A program made the position numbers and the translations under genes. Below are positions 1-7,754 of a stretch of DNA of 29,001 nt, piece by piece (the first letter of the stretch is position 1; the number at the start of each line of letters is the position of its first letter). The stretch lies in the NCBI GenBank assembly GCA_044425705.1, contig JAWXVD010000033.1, positions 1 through 29,001 on the forward strand, in the 5' to 3' direction. Below the pieces are notes generated by a model, which was given only the letters and a program-made list of their open reading frames with translations, did not search any database and was not told the origin of the DNA. This DNA is from JAWXVD01 sp044425705 (lineage in GTDB: Bacteria > Bacillota > Clostridia > Lachnospirales > Lachnospiraceae).

Positions 1-19
1 TGAACGGGAGAAGCGTATC

Positions 20-574
20 ATGAAAAAGACAATAGCAATGATTTTAGCTGTGAGCTTTCTACTACTTACAGCTTGCACTAAGGCTACACCAGAGAATATG
101 GCAGAAAGTACGAGCTATTCCTCAGCACCTGTCTTTATGTTTGTACTTAGTGTTGCAGCTATCTTTGGGATATTAGGTTTTGCATTTTACTATGTTATGA
201 AACGTCCAAATGCCAATCAAAAGCTATGGATGACAATTATCACATTGATATCCTTGACAATTATGAATGGTGCAATGTTCCCTCTCAATATCATGAAGAT
301 GTTAGAAAGCAGTATCGCAAATGGATTTACAATTATATTTTGGTTGTATGCACTTTATTCAATTTGTGGATACATAAAGACTGCTTGCAATAATAAAGTA
401 ACTGGATTTGCTCTGTTTTTTGGTAGTGCTGTAACTGGAATGATTGCTAGATTTTTCTTGGAACTTGGCGAAGTAAGCAATACGGAAAACTTCACATTAC
501 CGAATATACTATGGTTTTTAGGGATTTATATAGTGATTTATTTGTTATCAATTAAGACAAGAAAGGTATTTTAA
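20..574 (+). CDS. Multi-pass membrane protein with lipoprotein-like N-terminus, unknown function
   Basis: The 184-residue product starts with a short basic stretch and a hydrophobic segment ending in a lipobox-like LTAC (Cys19). About four more hydrophobic segments follow (roughly residues 38-60, 70-92, 100-118 and 160-178), so it is an integral membrane protein. The start is supported by a purine-rich GGGAGAAG about eight bases upstream. The next gene begins two bases after its stop, so the two are probably co-transcribed. I do not recognise the family. The lipobox may be coincidental, because lipid-anchored proteins seldom have this many membrane spans. Confidence 0.7.
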   Translation: MKKTIAMILAVSFLLLTACTKATPENMAESTSYSSAPVFMFVLSVAAIFGILGFAFYYVMKRPNANQKLWMTIITLISLTIMNGAMFPLNIMKMLESSIANGFTIIFWLYALYSICGYIKTACNNKVTGFALFFGSAVTGMIARFFLELGEVSNTENFTLPNILWFLGIYIVIYLLSIKTRKVF

Positions 575-576
575 TT

Positions 577-1200
577 ATGAAAAAGGCAATAGTAATTTGT
601 TCGATACTCATAATTATAGCCTTAATTTTTTGGGGTTTGCTTTATTCAGTTGGCTATATTCCTATAATTGGAAATATGATTGCAACTGAGAAAATTAACG
701 ATTATGCAACGGAAGTCTATGGAAATGATGAGTCAATTGATGTAGGCTATGACTTTTATAATATGGGTAACTACAATACAGATGAATATTCATATATTTT
801 GAATATTGGTAGAATAATCGATCATAATCTTTATGAAAACGCTGGTGAAGAAACACCATATAAGCAAGATTATCAAAAAATCATCGATATGCTTGAAGAA
901 GGTATTAATTTTGAAGATTACAGTATAAGTTGCACAATTGATGCTGATGATTATTCCCGAAAATATTACACATTAGTCGTATATAATCTTAGCAATGAAA
1001 ATGTATTAAGCGAAAACGAAAGTTTAACAAAGCCTGCTGAAGTAGTTATGCAATTTGTTAATTCTATGGATACTAAATATAATTTCACTTCTGTTAATGT
1101 AGTGTATAATGATAACAATGGTAAAAAACAAATTTCATTGAATGGAGATACTGCCATTACAGAAGATATTCTCGTTCAAAGCACAAAAAATATAGAGTAG
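577..1200 (+). CDS. Membrane-anchored extracytoplasmic protein, possibly YfjL-like
   Basis: The 207-residue product has one N-terminal membrane segment (about residues 4-28). A polar, acidic domain rich in Tyr, Asn and Asp follows and would lie outside the cell. The stretch after the anchor (IGNMIATEKINDYATEVYG) resembles the start of small anchored Firmicutes proteins annotated YfjL-like; that link is from memory and weak. It follows the upstream membrane protein after two bases and lacks a clear SD, which suggests translational coupling. The function is unknown. Confidence 0.7.
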   Translation: MKKAIVICSILIIIALIFWGLLYSVGYIPIIGNMIATEKINDYATEVYGNDESIDVGYDFYNMGNYNTDEYSYILNIGRIIDHNLYENAGEETPYKQDYQKIIDMLEEGINFEDYSISCTIDADDYSRKYYTLVVYNLSNENVLSENESLTKPAEVVMQFVNSMDTKYNFTSVNVVYNDNNGKKQISLNGDTAITEDILVQSTKNIE

Positions 1201-1283
1201 CGAATAAAATAAGCATTTCTGGGATACACACCAATGACTACTCATTCCCAGTGGTTAAACATCAAAACTAAACGGAGGATACC

Positions 1284-1766
1284 ATGAACCTATACATAAA
1301 ACAAAAACTATTTTCTTTCGGCGATAAATACGATATTTATGATGCCGAGCAAAATCCGGTGTATAAAGCATTTGGAGAAGTTTTCACCATTGGAAACAAG
1401 CTCCATCTATGCACTTTAAATGACGAAGAACTTGTCTTTATCAAACAGAGAGTTATGACCTTTATGCCAGCTTTTGAGCTGTATGTGCGTGGAGAATTAT
1501 TTGCAACAGTGAAAAAAGAGTTTACATTCTTTTATAAGAAAATCAATGTGGAAAGCTCTTTCGGAAGTTTTGTGATTGACGGAAACTTTTGGGATCACGA
1601 ATACACCATCACTTGCGATGGTAAGCTCTTTGGTACAGTGTCAAAAGAGTGGCTCACTTGGGGCGATGTATATGCCTTAAATATCAATTCAGATGAACAC
1701 GACGAGTTCTTCGTGGCACTAGTCCTTGCGATTGATTGCATTTTAGAGGCAGAAAAGCCCCGATGA
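1284..1766 (+). CDS. LURP-one-related / YxjI-family protein
   Basis: This 160-residue protein has no signal peptide or membrane segment. It begins with the MNLYIKQKLFSFGDKYDIYD type of opening seen in bacterial LURP-one-related (YxjI) proteins, followed by repeated short beta-strand-like pieces such as AFGEVFTIGNKLHL and KLFGTVSKEW. The family folds like the tubby C-terminal domain, and its bacterial role is not defined. A good SD (CGGAGG) precedes the start. Its end abuts a decayed NADAR fragment in another frame. Confidence 0.8.
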   Translation: MNLYIKQKLFSFGDKYDIYDAEQNPVYKAFGEVFTIGNKLHLCTLNDEELVFIKQRVMTFMPAFELYVRGELFATVKKEFTFFYKKINVESSFGSFVIDGNFWDHEYTITCDGKLFGTVSKEWLTWGDVYALNINSDEHDEFFVALVLAIDCILEAEKPR

Positions 1767-1893
1767 AGCCAATGACTATTTGAGTAACTGGTATCTAGCT
1801 GATTTTCAAATCAAAGGTATTATGTATACCTCGATGGAGCAATATATGATGCATCAAAAAACAATGATTTTTGGTGATAATCAAGTCGCTTAG
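1765..1893 (+). pseudogene. Truncated NADAR (YbiA-like) fragment
   Basis: Starting in a frame different from the preceding gene, about 42 codons read EANDYLSNWYLADF and then YTSMEQYMMHQKTMIFGD before a stop. The ANDYLSNWY and SxEQYMMxQKA signatures are the N-terminal part of NADAR/YbiA proteins, N-glycosidases acting on riboflavin-pathway intermediates. The usual length is about 150-180 residues, so most of the domain is missing and there is no start codon. I read it as a remnant. The 90 bases after it, up to the response regulator, show no intact gene. Confidence 0.75.
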
Positions 1894-1986
1894 GAAGGTT
1901 CGTGAAGGGTTGCGAAATTAGCAGAGCAAGGTTTGGTCGAAACAATTGGAGATATAAGATTAGAGGTAGTATCAAGGGGGAATTGA

Positions 1987-2703
1987 ATGCTTAAGATTGC
2001 GATTTGTGATGATGAAAGAATATACATAAAGCTGATTGAAAAATTAGCTAGAAAATATTTTGAAAGTAAAGAAATAGAGTGTGAGATATCGCAATATTTG
2101 GATGCGAAAGAACTACTTGAAAAGGAAAAGATAGAGGCTTACGATTTGATATTTTTGGACATCCAGATGGGGGATGTATCAGGGTTTGAGATTGCAAGAG
2201 AACTGGAAATACAAACAAAAAGTGCATTGGTTTTTGTTTCTAGTCATGATGAATTAGTCTTTGAATCACTGACGTTCCATCCCTTTCAATTTATTCGTAA
2301 AAGCAAAATAGAAGAAGAGTTTGAAGCCGTGATGGATGATTTTCTTAAGAAGTTTATTGTATGTAGTAAAATGTATGAGTTACCAGTGAAATTAGGAAAA
2401 TATCCTATTGATATAAATGATATTATTTATTTTGAAGTACAAAATCATATGGTTTGGTGTCATACGATTCGGGAAAAAATAACTCTTAGAACTACCTTGT
2501 CTACAATTATGCAGGATTTAGCTAAGGATGGATTTGTACAAACACACAAATCATTTTATGTAAATATAAACTATATATATGCAATAGAAAAAGCAGAAGT
2601 GCTACTGCATTTAAATGCTTCAGAGCAGGAGTTCTTAAAAATACCGCTTGGTAGAACAAAGAGACAAGAGGTAAAGGATATGCTCTTGAAGAAAATGCGA
2701 TAA
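1987..2703 (+). CDS. LytTR-family response regulator of agr system 1 (AgrA-like)
   Basis: The 238-residue protein has an N-terminal receiver domain with the acidic pair Asp8/Asp9 and the probable phospho-acceptor Asp58 in LIFLDIQM. A C-terminal LytTR DNA-binding domain (about residues 135-238) contains the typical YFEVQNHMVWCHT and FVQTHKSFYVNINYI segments. LytTR proteins of this type bind pairs of direct repeats upstream of target promoters. AAGGGGG lies just upstream of the ATG. The kinase gene follows after 18 bases and agrBD lies beyond it, so this is the regulator of the first quorum-sensing unit. The paired repeats at 4025-4064 are its most likely target. Confidence 0.93.
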   Translation: MLKIAICDDERIYIKLIEKLARKYFESKEIECEISQYLDAKELLEKEKIEAYDLIFLDIQMGDVSGFEIARELEIQTKSALVFVSSHDELVFESLTFHPFQFIRKSKIEEEFEAVMDDFLKKFIVCSKMYELPVKLGKYPIDINDIIYFEVQNHMVWCHTIREKITLRTTLSTIMQDLAKDGFVQTHKSFYVNINYIYAIEKAEVLLHLNASEQEFLKIPLGRTKRQEVKDMLLKKMR

Positions 2704-2721
2704 GGAAAGAAGGTAAAGTTC

Positions 2722-4023
2722 ATGATAGAACAGCTAGTAAATGTCATGGAAGGTGGGATAATCGGAATGTTTATTGCTCTGACGTTAACACCTAAATATA
2801 AAAGAGCGAAAAACATCATGATTTTTGGTTCGTTTGTGATCACATACGCTATTATAGTTCATGCTATAAATAGTATGGTTGGAAATGAACAGTACATTGC
2901 AATCATATACTATATCTTATTGCTCATATACACACTATGCGCCTATACAGAACCGTTATATACCAAAATGATATATTGCACGATACCTGTTTTGATTTTA
3001 ATTCTGTCAGCACTTTTAACGGGAGCAATGATACCAGCTGTATTTGGTGTGGATATTATGCATACGTTTGTATATGGAACACACATTAGAGAGGTATCCT
3101 TGTTCACAGCAAAATGCATACAGCTCTTTCTTACTTTAGCTATGATCAGCATTGTAAAGGGGAAGTATGTTGTATTTGGGAAAAAAGAGGGGCTAGGAAT
3201 AGGAGCAATTATATTTGTTTTATTCTTTCATACAATCTTTGTGTATCAAATGAGGATTACGGAGAATGAATTAATAAAAGCAGACATGTTTTTAGCTAGT
3301 AGTGTGTGTTTGATTCTTGCAATTGCATTATTGCTATATTTTTTTAATAATTACCACAAAAGTATGCTTGAAACCTATGAACTACGTGCAAAACAGGTTG
3401 CATGGGTAGAACAAGTGAAGCATGCAGAAGAAATGGAAGTAATGTATGAAAAGTATTTAAGTCTTAGACATGACTCAATACATCAATATGAGGTTCTTAA
3501 GAGACTACTAGATGGAAAAATGTATGGTGAGGTAGACCATTTTGCGGAGGAAATGTTAAAGCATATTCATAGTATTTCCATAGGTACTAGAACGTTTATG
3601 CTAAAAAATCAAACGTTAAATGCACTGTTACATATTTATGATGGGAAAATGAAAAGTAATGATATAAAGGTTGAGTATTTTATAGAGGATGTAGAGTTAG
3701 GAAAGATTGATAGCTATGATGTGTGCTTGCTGCTCTCAAATTTGTTGGAGAATGCCATGGAAGCAACCGCTATGTTAGAAGACAAAAGTATACATGTAGC
3801 ACTTAAAAAGAAAAAAGGATATATAGACGTAAAAGTAATCAATACAATTCATACTTCAGTATTAGCAAGTAATGCTACCCTGACTACAACAAAAGCACAA
3901 AAACAAGAACATGGATTTGGGATTCTTACTATGAAAAACATTGTTCATAAATATGATGGTAGCTTTGAAGTATATGAAGAGGATCATAAAATATGCTTTC
4001 ATATTCTCTTAAAAGCATTATAA
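2722..4023 (+). CDS. HPK10-family sensor histidine kinase of agr system 1 (AgrC-like)
   Basis: The 433-residue protein has about six N-terminal membrane segments in the first 215 residues and then a cytoplasmic kinase region. The phospho-accepting histidine is His250 in LRHDSIHQYEVL, the H-box form typical of peptide-sensing HPK10 kinases. The ATP-binding region carries an N-box (LLSNLLENAMEAT) and a G-box (EHGFGILTMKNIVHKYDG). By family it senses the cyclic peptide made by the adjacent agrBD and phosphorylates the LytTR regulator encoded just upstream. A GGAAAGAAGG SD precedes the start. Confidence 0.93.
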   Translation: MIEQLVNVMEGGIIGMFIALTLTPKYKRAKNIMIFGSFVITYAIIVHAINSMVGNEQYIAIIYYILLLIYTLCAYTEPLYTKMIYCTIPVLILILSALLTGAMIPAVFGVDIMHTFVYGTHIREVSLFTAKCIQLFLTLAMISIVKGKYVVFGKKEGLGIGAIIFVLFFHTIFVYQMRITENELIKADMFLASSVCLILAIALLLYFFNNYHKSMLETYELRAKQVAWVEQVKHAEEMEVMYEKYLSLRHDSIHQYEVLKRLLDGKMYGEVDHFAEEMLKHIHSISIGTRTFMLKNQTLNALLHIYDGKMKSNDIKVEYFIEDVELGKIDSYDVCLLLSNLLENAMEATAMLEDKSIHVALKKKKGYIDVKVINTIHTSVLASNATLTTTKAQKQEHGFGILTMKNIVHKYDGSFEVYEEDHKICFHILLKAL

Positions 4024-4024
4024 T

Positions 4025-4064
4025 GGTCCACTTGCGTCAAAAACGGTCCGTTCACGACAAACGT
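4025..4064 (+). promoter_or_regulatory. Paired 20-base direct repeats upstream of agrB1, putative LytTR binding sites
   Basis: Two consecutive 20-base units, GGTCCACTTGCGTCAAAAAC (4025-4044) and GGTCCGTTCACGACAAACGT (4045-4064), share GTCC-N5-CG and CAAA. The proximal unit begins 72 bases before the agrB1 ATG. The same motif, period and distance are found upstream of agrB2. LytTR regulators bind direct repeats about two helical turns apart, so this is the expected architecture for activation of agrBD. Binding is inferred. Confidence 0.7.
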
Positions 4065-4078
4065 ATTGTCATAAATTT

Positions 4079-4153
4079 AAAAATCTGCTAATTTCAGATA
4101 AAGGAGATGTATTTGTATGAATATATTAATATCTGAAAAATTAGCAGATTTTT
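4079..4153 (+). promoter_or_regulatory. Long inverted repeat enclosing the agrB1 ribosome binding site and start codon
   Basis: The left arm (4079-4099) pairs with the right arm (4131-4153): 6 bp next to the loop, a 2-base bulge (4137-4138), then 15 bp. The 31-base loop holds the SD (AAAGGAG) and the ATG at 4117. The right arm lies within codons 5-13 of agrB1 and runs into a T-rich tract, so the hairpin could affect translation or early termination. The pairing is read directly; the regulatory role is inferred. Confidence 0.6.
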
Positions 4154-4701
4154 TGTTGTTAGAAAATGATGTGGAGGATAGAGATAGTTGCATTTATGGA
4201 TGTCAGTGCTTAATTTCACTATGTAGCAATATAGTAGTTGTAATAGGTATAGGAATACTTTTTCATAAACTACTAGAAAGCATACTCTTTCTTGTAGTTA
4301 TAATGTTGGTAAGAAGCTACACAGGTGGATTTCATGCAAAAACCTGTTTGATTTGTAACGTGATACTGGGGATGCATTGCATAGGTACATTATGTATTTC
4401 TACATATATAATAAATGATTTTAATATTTGTCGCATTCTAATATGGATAATGATGAGCATTTTTTCTGTAGCAACATTTTTTCTTGCACCTATGGAGCAC
4501 CCCAATAAAAAGCTTAGTGTAAGTGCAAAAAAATATAATAAAAGAATATGTTTAATACTAATTTTATTGTTTGATTTAACTGTTTACATACTTATATTTA
4601 GGTATCCGTATGTAGCCACAATATTATCTATTACGCTTGGAGGTATAGGCTTGGCATTGCTAGTAGAAATGAAAATGGAAAGGAGGAACGAATATGTTTA
4701 A
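4117..4701 (+). CDS. AgrB-like autoinducer-processing membrane protease 1
   Basis: The 194-residue multi-pass membrane protein has the AgrB signature RSYTGGFHAKTCLIC. His73 and Cys80 are separated by seven positions, as for the catalytic His/Cys pair of AgrB cysteine endopeptidases. A second family stretch, LAPMEHPNKKLS, lies near residues 126-137. AgrB removes the C-terminal tail of AgrD and closes the ring. The gene overlaps the start of agrD1 by eight bases. It is preceded by paired repeats, and its SD and start codon sit in the loop of a long hairpin. It is an equal-length paralogue of the AgrB at 18489. Confidence 0.93.
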   Translation: MNILISEKLADFLLLENDVEDRDSCIYGCQCLISLCSNIVVVIGIGILFHKLLESILFLVVIMLVRSYTGGFHAKTCLICNVILGMHCIGTLCISTYIINDFNICRILIWIMMSIFSVATFFLAPMEHPNKKLSVSAKKYNKRICLILILLFDLTVYILIFRYPYVATILSITLGGIGLALLVEMKMERRNEYV

Positions 4702-4828
4702 GGCAAAAAAGTTGGGACTTGATCTCGTTAAATTTATAGCAAAACAAAATAGAATTGCTACATCAGCATTTGGGTATTATCAACCAAGAGAACCAAAGAA
4801 TTTGAAAGAAAGAATTGAGAAAATGTAG
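4694..4828 (+). CDS. AgrD-like autoinducer precursor 1, Ser-type (lactone) core
   Basis: The 44-residue peptide starts with an amphipathic basic helix (MFKAKKLGLDLVKFIAKQ). The presumed core TSAFGY and the acidic/proline tail YQPREP follow. Aligned on the QPxxP tail, the ring would be Ser-Ala-Phe-Gly-Tyr. The position normally held by Cys is Ser29, and the peptide has no Cys at all. Most AgrD peptides form thiolactones; Ser-type lactone versions are known, for example the gelatinase pheromone of Enterococcus faecalis. The start lies within the end of agrB1 with SD AGGAGG at 4680-4685. It is too short for many gene callers. Confidence 0.9.
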   Translation: MFKAKKLGLDLVKFIAKQNRIATSAFGYYQPREPKNLKERIEKM

Positions 4829-4852
4829 GTTATTTGATGAAGGAGATTAACT

Positions 4853-5161
4853 ATGAAATTGAAAAAAATGTTAAGTGGAGTAGCTATTAGTTTAGCAATG
4901 GTAGCTATATTTAGCTCTATGGAACCATGTATCGAAGTAAGCGCATCAAGTATATCAAGTGTTACAGGATATGTTAATGGCGATGGAGTTCGTCTAAGAA
5001 ATGAAGGATGGTCAGGGGGAACAATTCTGGAGCTCATGTATGATGGGGAGAGTGTAGATTATTATCTCCAAATTTTTGGCTCAGACCCAGAATATAATTA
5101 TATGAAGAGACATGCAACGGGTACATATGGTTACGTAGATCACCATTATATTCAATATTAA
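4853..5161 (+). CDS. Small secreted SH3-like protein downstream of agrBD1
   Basis: The 102-residue product has a signal peptide (about residues 1-33, probable cleavage after VSA). A single domain follows with NGDGVRLRNEGWSGGTILE, the opening of bacterial SH3 (SH3b) domains, ending in a GYVDHHYI strand. SH3b domains commonly bind cell-wall peptide or glycan. It follows agrD1 by 24 bases with a clean AAGGAG SD and is closed by a strong terminator, so it is probably the third gene of the agrBD unit and may be made on quorum induction. No catalytic domain is present. Confidence 0.85.
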   Translation: MKLKKMLSGVAISLAMVAIFSSMEPCIEVSASSISSVTGYVNGDGVRLRNEGWSGGTILELMYDGESVDYYLQIFGSDPEYNYMKRHATGTYGYVDHHYIQY

Positions 5162-5179
5162 TTTGTCGACTAACAGTAG

Positions 5180-5207
5180 GTTGCCACAATTTGTGGCAAC
5201 TTTATTT
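5180..5207 (+). terminator. Intrinsic terminator after the agrBD1/SH3 unit
   Basis: GTTGCCACA (5180-5188) pairs perfectly with TGTGGCAAC (5192-5200) over a 3-base loop and is followed by TTTATTT. It lies between the SH3 protein and the next lipoprotein, separating the agr unit from the genes after it or letting only part of transcription through. Confidence 0.85.
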
Positions 5208-5222
5208 ATACAAGGAGAACCC

Positions 5223-6242
5223 ATGAACAAAATAAGTATACAAACTTTTATACTGTTTTTACTAATTCTATCTTTAAGTGGATGTGGAACAGAGATTTCT
5301 AACATAAGAGAGAGTGAAGCAGAAAGCGAAATTGTAAGTTCAAAGTTCCTTCATAACGAAAGTGATGTGAAGGAGGTTGAAATATCTTCAGAGAGAAACA
5401 CTATAGAATATGCAGGGGAGCCTTTCGAAAAATCTATCTTTGAAACGGGAAGTGAAATGATATATACATATGGAATCAAAGAAGAGGGAGCATACTTTTT
5501 AGGTCAAATGCAAATAGAAGGAGATATCTTTCAAGAATTTGTAGTTGATATAGATAAGAATATGAGAGCATTTAACATGGTGGTAGATGAGCAGGGGAAT
5601 TGTCATATTTTATGGATGAGTGTAGAAAAGATTGAGATAAACAATCAACTCTTTGATGCTATTACAAATGAAAAAAGTATGATTACAATTGTAAATACGA
5701 GTGGTATGGTCGTGAATGAAATTGATGTAACCGCTATTTTTTCTTTGGGATATGGAAGGCCATATAGCTTTATTGTAGATCGTGAGGGGAATTACTATTT
5801 TGAAAGTGTAAATCAGATTATTCAAGTATTAGAAGAGGGAACGCTAGGAAGTATTGTAACATGCGATGGGAGTGTGGAAGGTATTGGAATTGGAAAATCA
5901 GGCGCCCTCTATGCTACGTATAGACTGGAAAATGGAGAAACGTGGTTAGGAGCAGTTGAAGAAAATACTACGTGTACGAGTAAGGTGCAAATGCCTGAAG
6001 CCGACGCTATTTATAAAGGAATTTATACAGGGATTGATTGTGAACTCTTATTTTTTAATAAGTCAAATGGTATCTATTCATACAGTGAAAACGGTATAGA
6101 GGAAAGAGTTCCTATTTCGCAACTGCCAGTGAGCGGAGAAGAAATGGGAGGGTATGGATTCCTTTCAGATGGACGATTTTGTGTTTTGAGTCAGTCAGAT
6201 GTAGATACAATGTTTTATTATGTGCCTTCTGCAGTAGACTAA
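5223..6242 (+). CDS. Lipoprotein with propeller-like repeats
   Basis: Starting at the ATG after AAGGAG, the 339-residue product has a lipoprotein signal (LSGC, Cys21). A frame extends 20 codons further upstream but crosses the terminator, so the shorter start is chosen. After an acidic linker (about residues 22-60) come beta-rich repeats with VVDEQGNCHILWMS, IVDREGNYYFES and IGIGKSGALYATY. These look like blades of a beta-propeller. It is followed after 21 bases by a solute-binding lipoprotein. In some Clostridia such propeller and binding domains occur together, so the pair may form one surface receptor. The ligand is unknown. Confidence 0.8.
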   Translation: MNKISIQTFILFLLILSLSGCGTEISNIRESEAESEIVSSKFLHNESDVKEVEISSERNTIEYAGEPFEKSIFETGSEMIYTYGIKEEGAYFLGQMQIEGDIFQEFVVDIDKNMRAFNMVVDEQGNCHILWMSVEKIEINNQLFDAITNEKSMITIVNTSGMVVNEIDVTAIFSLGYGRPYSFIVDREGNYYFESVNQIIQVLEEGTLGSIVTCDGSVEGIGIGKSGALYATYRLENGETWLGAVEENTTCTSKVQMPEADAIYKGIYTGIDCELLFFNKSNGIYSYSENGIEERVPISQLPVSGEEMGGYGFLSDGRFCVLSQSDVDTMFYYVPSAVD

Positions 6243-6263
6243 AATTTTGTGAGGTGAGATGCC

Positions 6264-7559
6264 ATGAAAAGATATAAGCACATAATTTCAATGAGTTTCA
6301 TGTTCCTACTAACAAGTACATTCTTATATGGATGTGGTGAAGAGGAAACAGTAGGAAGAGAACAAATCGAAATAGTAAGCTTTAGTACCAATCAGCAATT
6401 AAGTGACTATATATATGAATTTAATATACAACAAACGAAGTATGAAGTGGTATTAACACCGTTAGAATTGACTGAAGAGACTCATACGAAGTTGATGATT
6501 GATATTGTTGGTGGCAATGGTCCAGATATCGTAAACTGGGGCACATCCTATAATAAGATATTGACAGCGGGCGATGCGTTTTTGGATATGAGTGAATATG
6601 TAAATACACATTTATCTGAAGAAATGTATGCAATTAATATTTTGAATGCATTTAGCGTAGGAGAAGAGTTAAAGGTATTAGTGGCGAATTATAATGTTTC
6701 TACTATGGCGTTATTATCAGAAAACTTGATGGAAATAGAGGATTTTAATGTGGATACTCTAGTAGAATATTACAATGCACGAGAAGATGATATGGTGCTT
6801 TTTATGGGTGAAACCAAGATGCAAGTGTTGGCGTATCTGTTGAATACATCCCTAGATACATTTATAGACTGGGAAAGCCAAAGTACTACGTTTGATTCTG
6901 AGACATTTCAAAAAATACTAATGTTTTGTAATGAATTTCCCAATCAGTTAGAATTTGATGACTCGATTTCTATTAGAGAACAGTATTTAGAAGGGCATAT
7001 ATTAATGTATCCACTTACTTTGACAAGTGTATGTGGTATTACGACTACAAAAGAAATTTTTGGCGAACAGGCTATCTCATTTATAGGCTATCCGACCGCG
7101 GATGGGAGTGAGATGATATGCGAACCCGTTGAGAATGCATTTAGTGTAAATAGCCAGTGTGAAAATCTCGAGGGTGTCTATTTGTTTTTAGATGGGATAA
7201 TGGGATATGAATATCAAAGCACTATAAGTTATGGATATCCAGTCTTAAATTCTGTGTTAGAGGAGCAAATAGAAGCGGCAAAAGAAATTGAAATTGATTT
7301 TGAGGGGAATCAAGTAGCAAAAGAACAGGTTAGATTTGTAGGTGAGGAGGCCGAGGACATTTATCAGATTACCAATGAAGATGCAGATGAACTCAGAAGT
7401 ATTTTACGTGGTGTGTCAAATAGTTCCTTTTATGATTTTGAACTCATGCAGATTGTGTATGAAGAAAGCGAGGCATTTTTTCAAGGCGAGAAAACAGTAG
7501 AAGATGTTGTGAAAACAATTCAAAATAGGTCATCTTTATATATTAGGGAACAGTTTTGA
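6264..7559 (+). CDS. Extracellular solute-binding lipoprotein
   Basis: The 431-residue product has a lipoprotein signal (LYGC, Cys24). The body resembles family 1 (sugar-type) solute-binding proteins: an early IEIVSFSTNQQLSDYIYEFN strand-helix, GNGPDIVNWG around residue 90, and a late IGYPTADGSEM segment typical of the cleft lobe. Such proteins usually deliver substrates to an ABC permease, but none is encoded nearby. It may serve an unlinked transporter or act as a sensor with the propeller lipoprotein just upstream. The start has GTGAGGTGAG as SD. Confidence 0.85.
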   Translation: MKRYKHIISMSFMFLLTSTFLYGCGEEETVGREQIEIVSFSTNQQLSDYIYEFNIQQTKYEVVLTPLELTEETHTKLMIDIVGGNGPDIVNWGTSYNKILTAGDAFLDMSEYVNTHLSEEMYAINILNAFSVGEELKVLVANYNVSTMALLSENLMEIEDFNVDTLVEYYNAREDDMVLFMGETKMQVLAYLLNTSLDTFIDWESQSTTFDSETFQKILMFCNEFPNQLEFDDSISIREQYLEGHILMYPLTLTSVCGITTTKEIFGEQAISFIGYPTADGSEMICEPVENAFSVNSQCENLEGVYLFLDGIMGYEYQSTISYGYPVLNSVLEEQIEAAKEIEIDFEGNQVAKEQVRFVGEEAEDIYQITNEDADELRSILRGVSNSSFYDFELMQIVYEESEAFFQGEKTVEDVVKTIQNRSSLYIREQF

Positions 7560-7601
7560 GGAAGGAGTATTATGCATTAATTATGTTTAGTAGCAACGAT
7601 A

Positions 7602-7639
7602 TTAATTCTATTAACTGAAAAGTAGGTGTATAGAATTAA
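7602..7639. repeat. Inverted repeat in a non-coding gap
   Basis: TTAATTCTAT (7602-7611) and ATAGAATTAA (7630-7639) form a perfect 10-bp AT-rich inverted repeat with an 18-base spacer. It lies in the 195-base gap before the next secreted protein. There is no T-tract, so it could be an operator or a weak stem. The gap holds no convincing gene. Confidence 0.35.
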
Positions 7640-7754
7640 ATTAGTAATTATGGAGGGAGTGCGAAATCCAGAATTAAAATTAGTTTAGATGCAAAATCAT
7701 GGAAATTTTAGAATAAAATGATTACTACATGTATGTAGTGGAATGGAGATGTTT

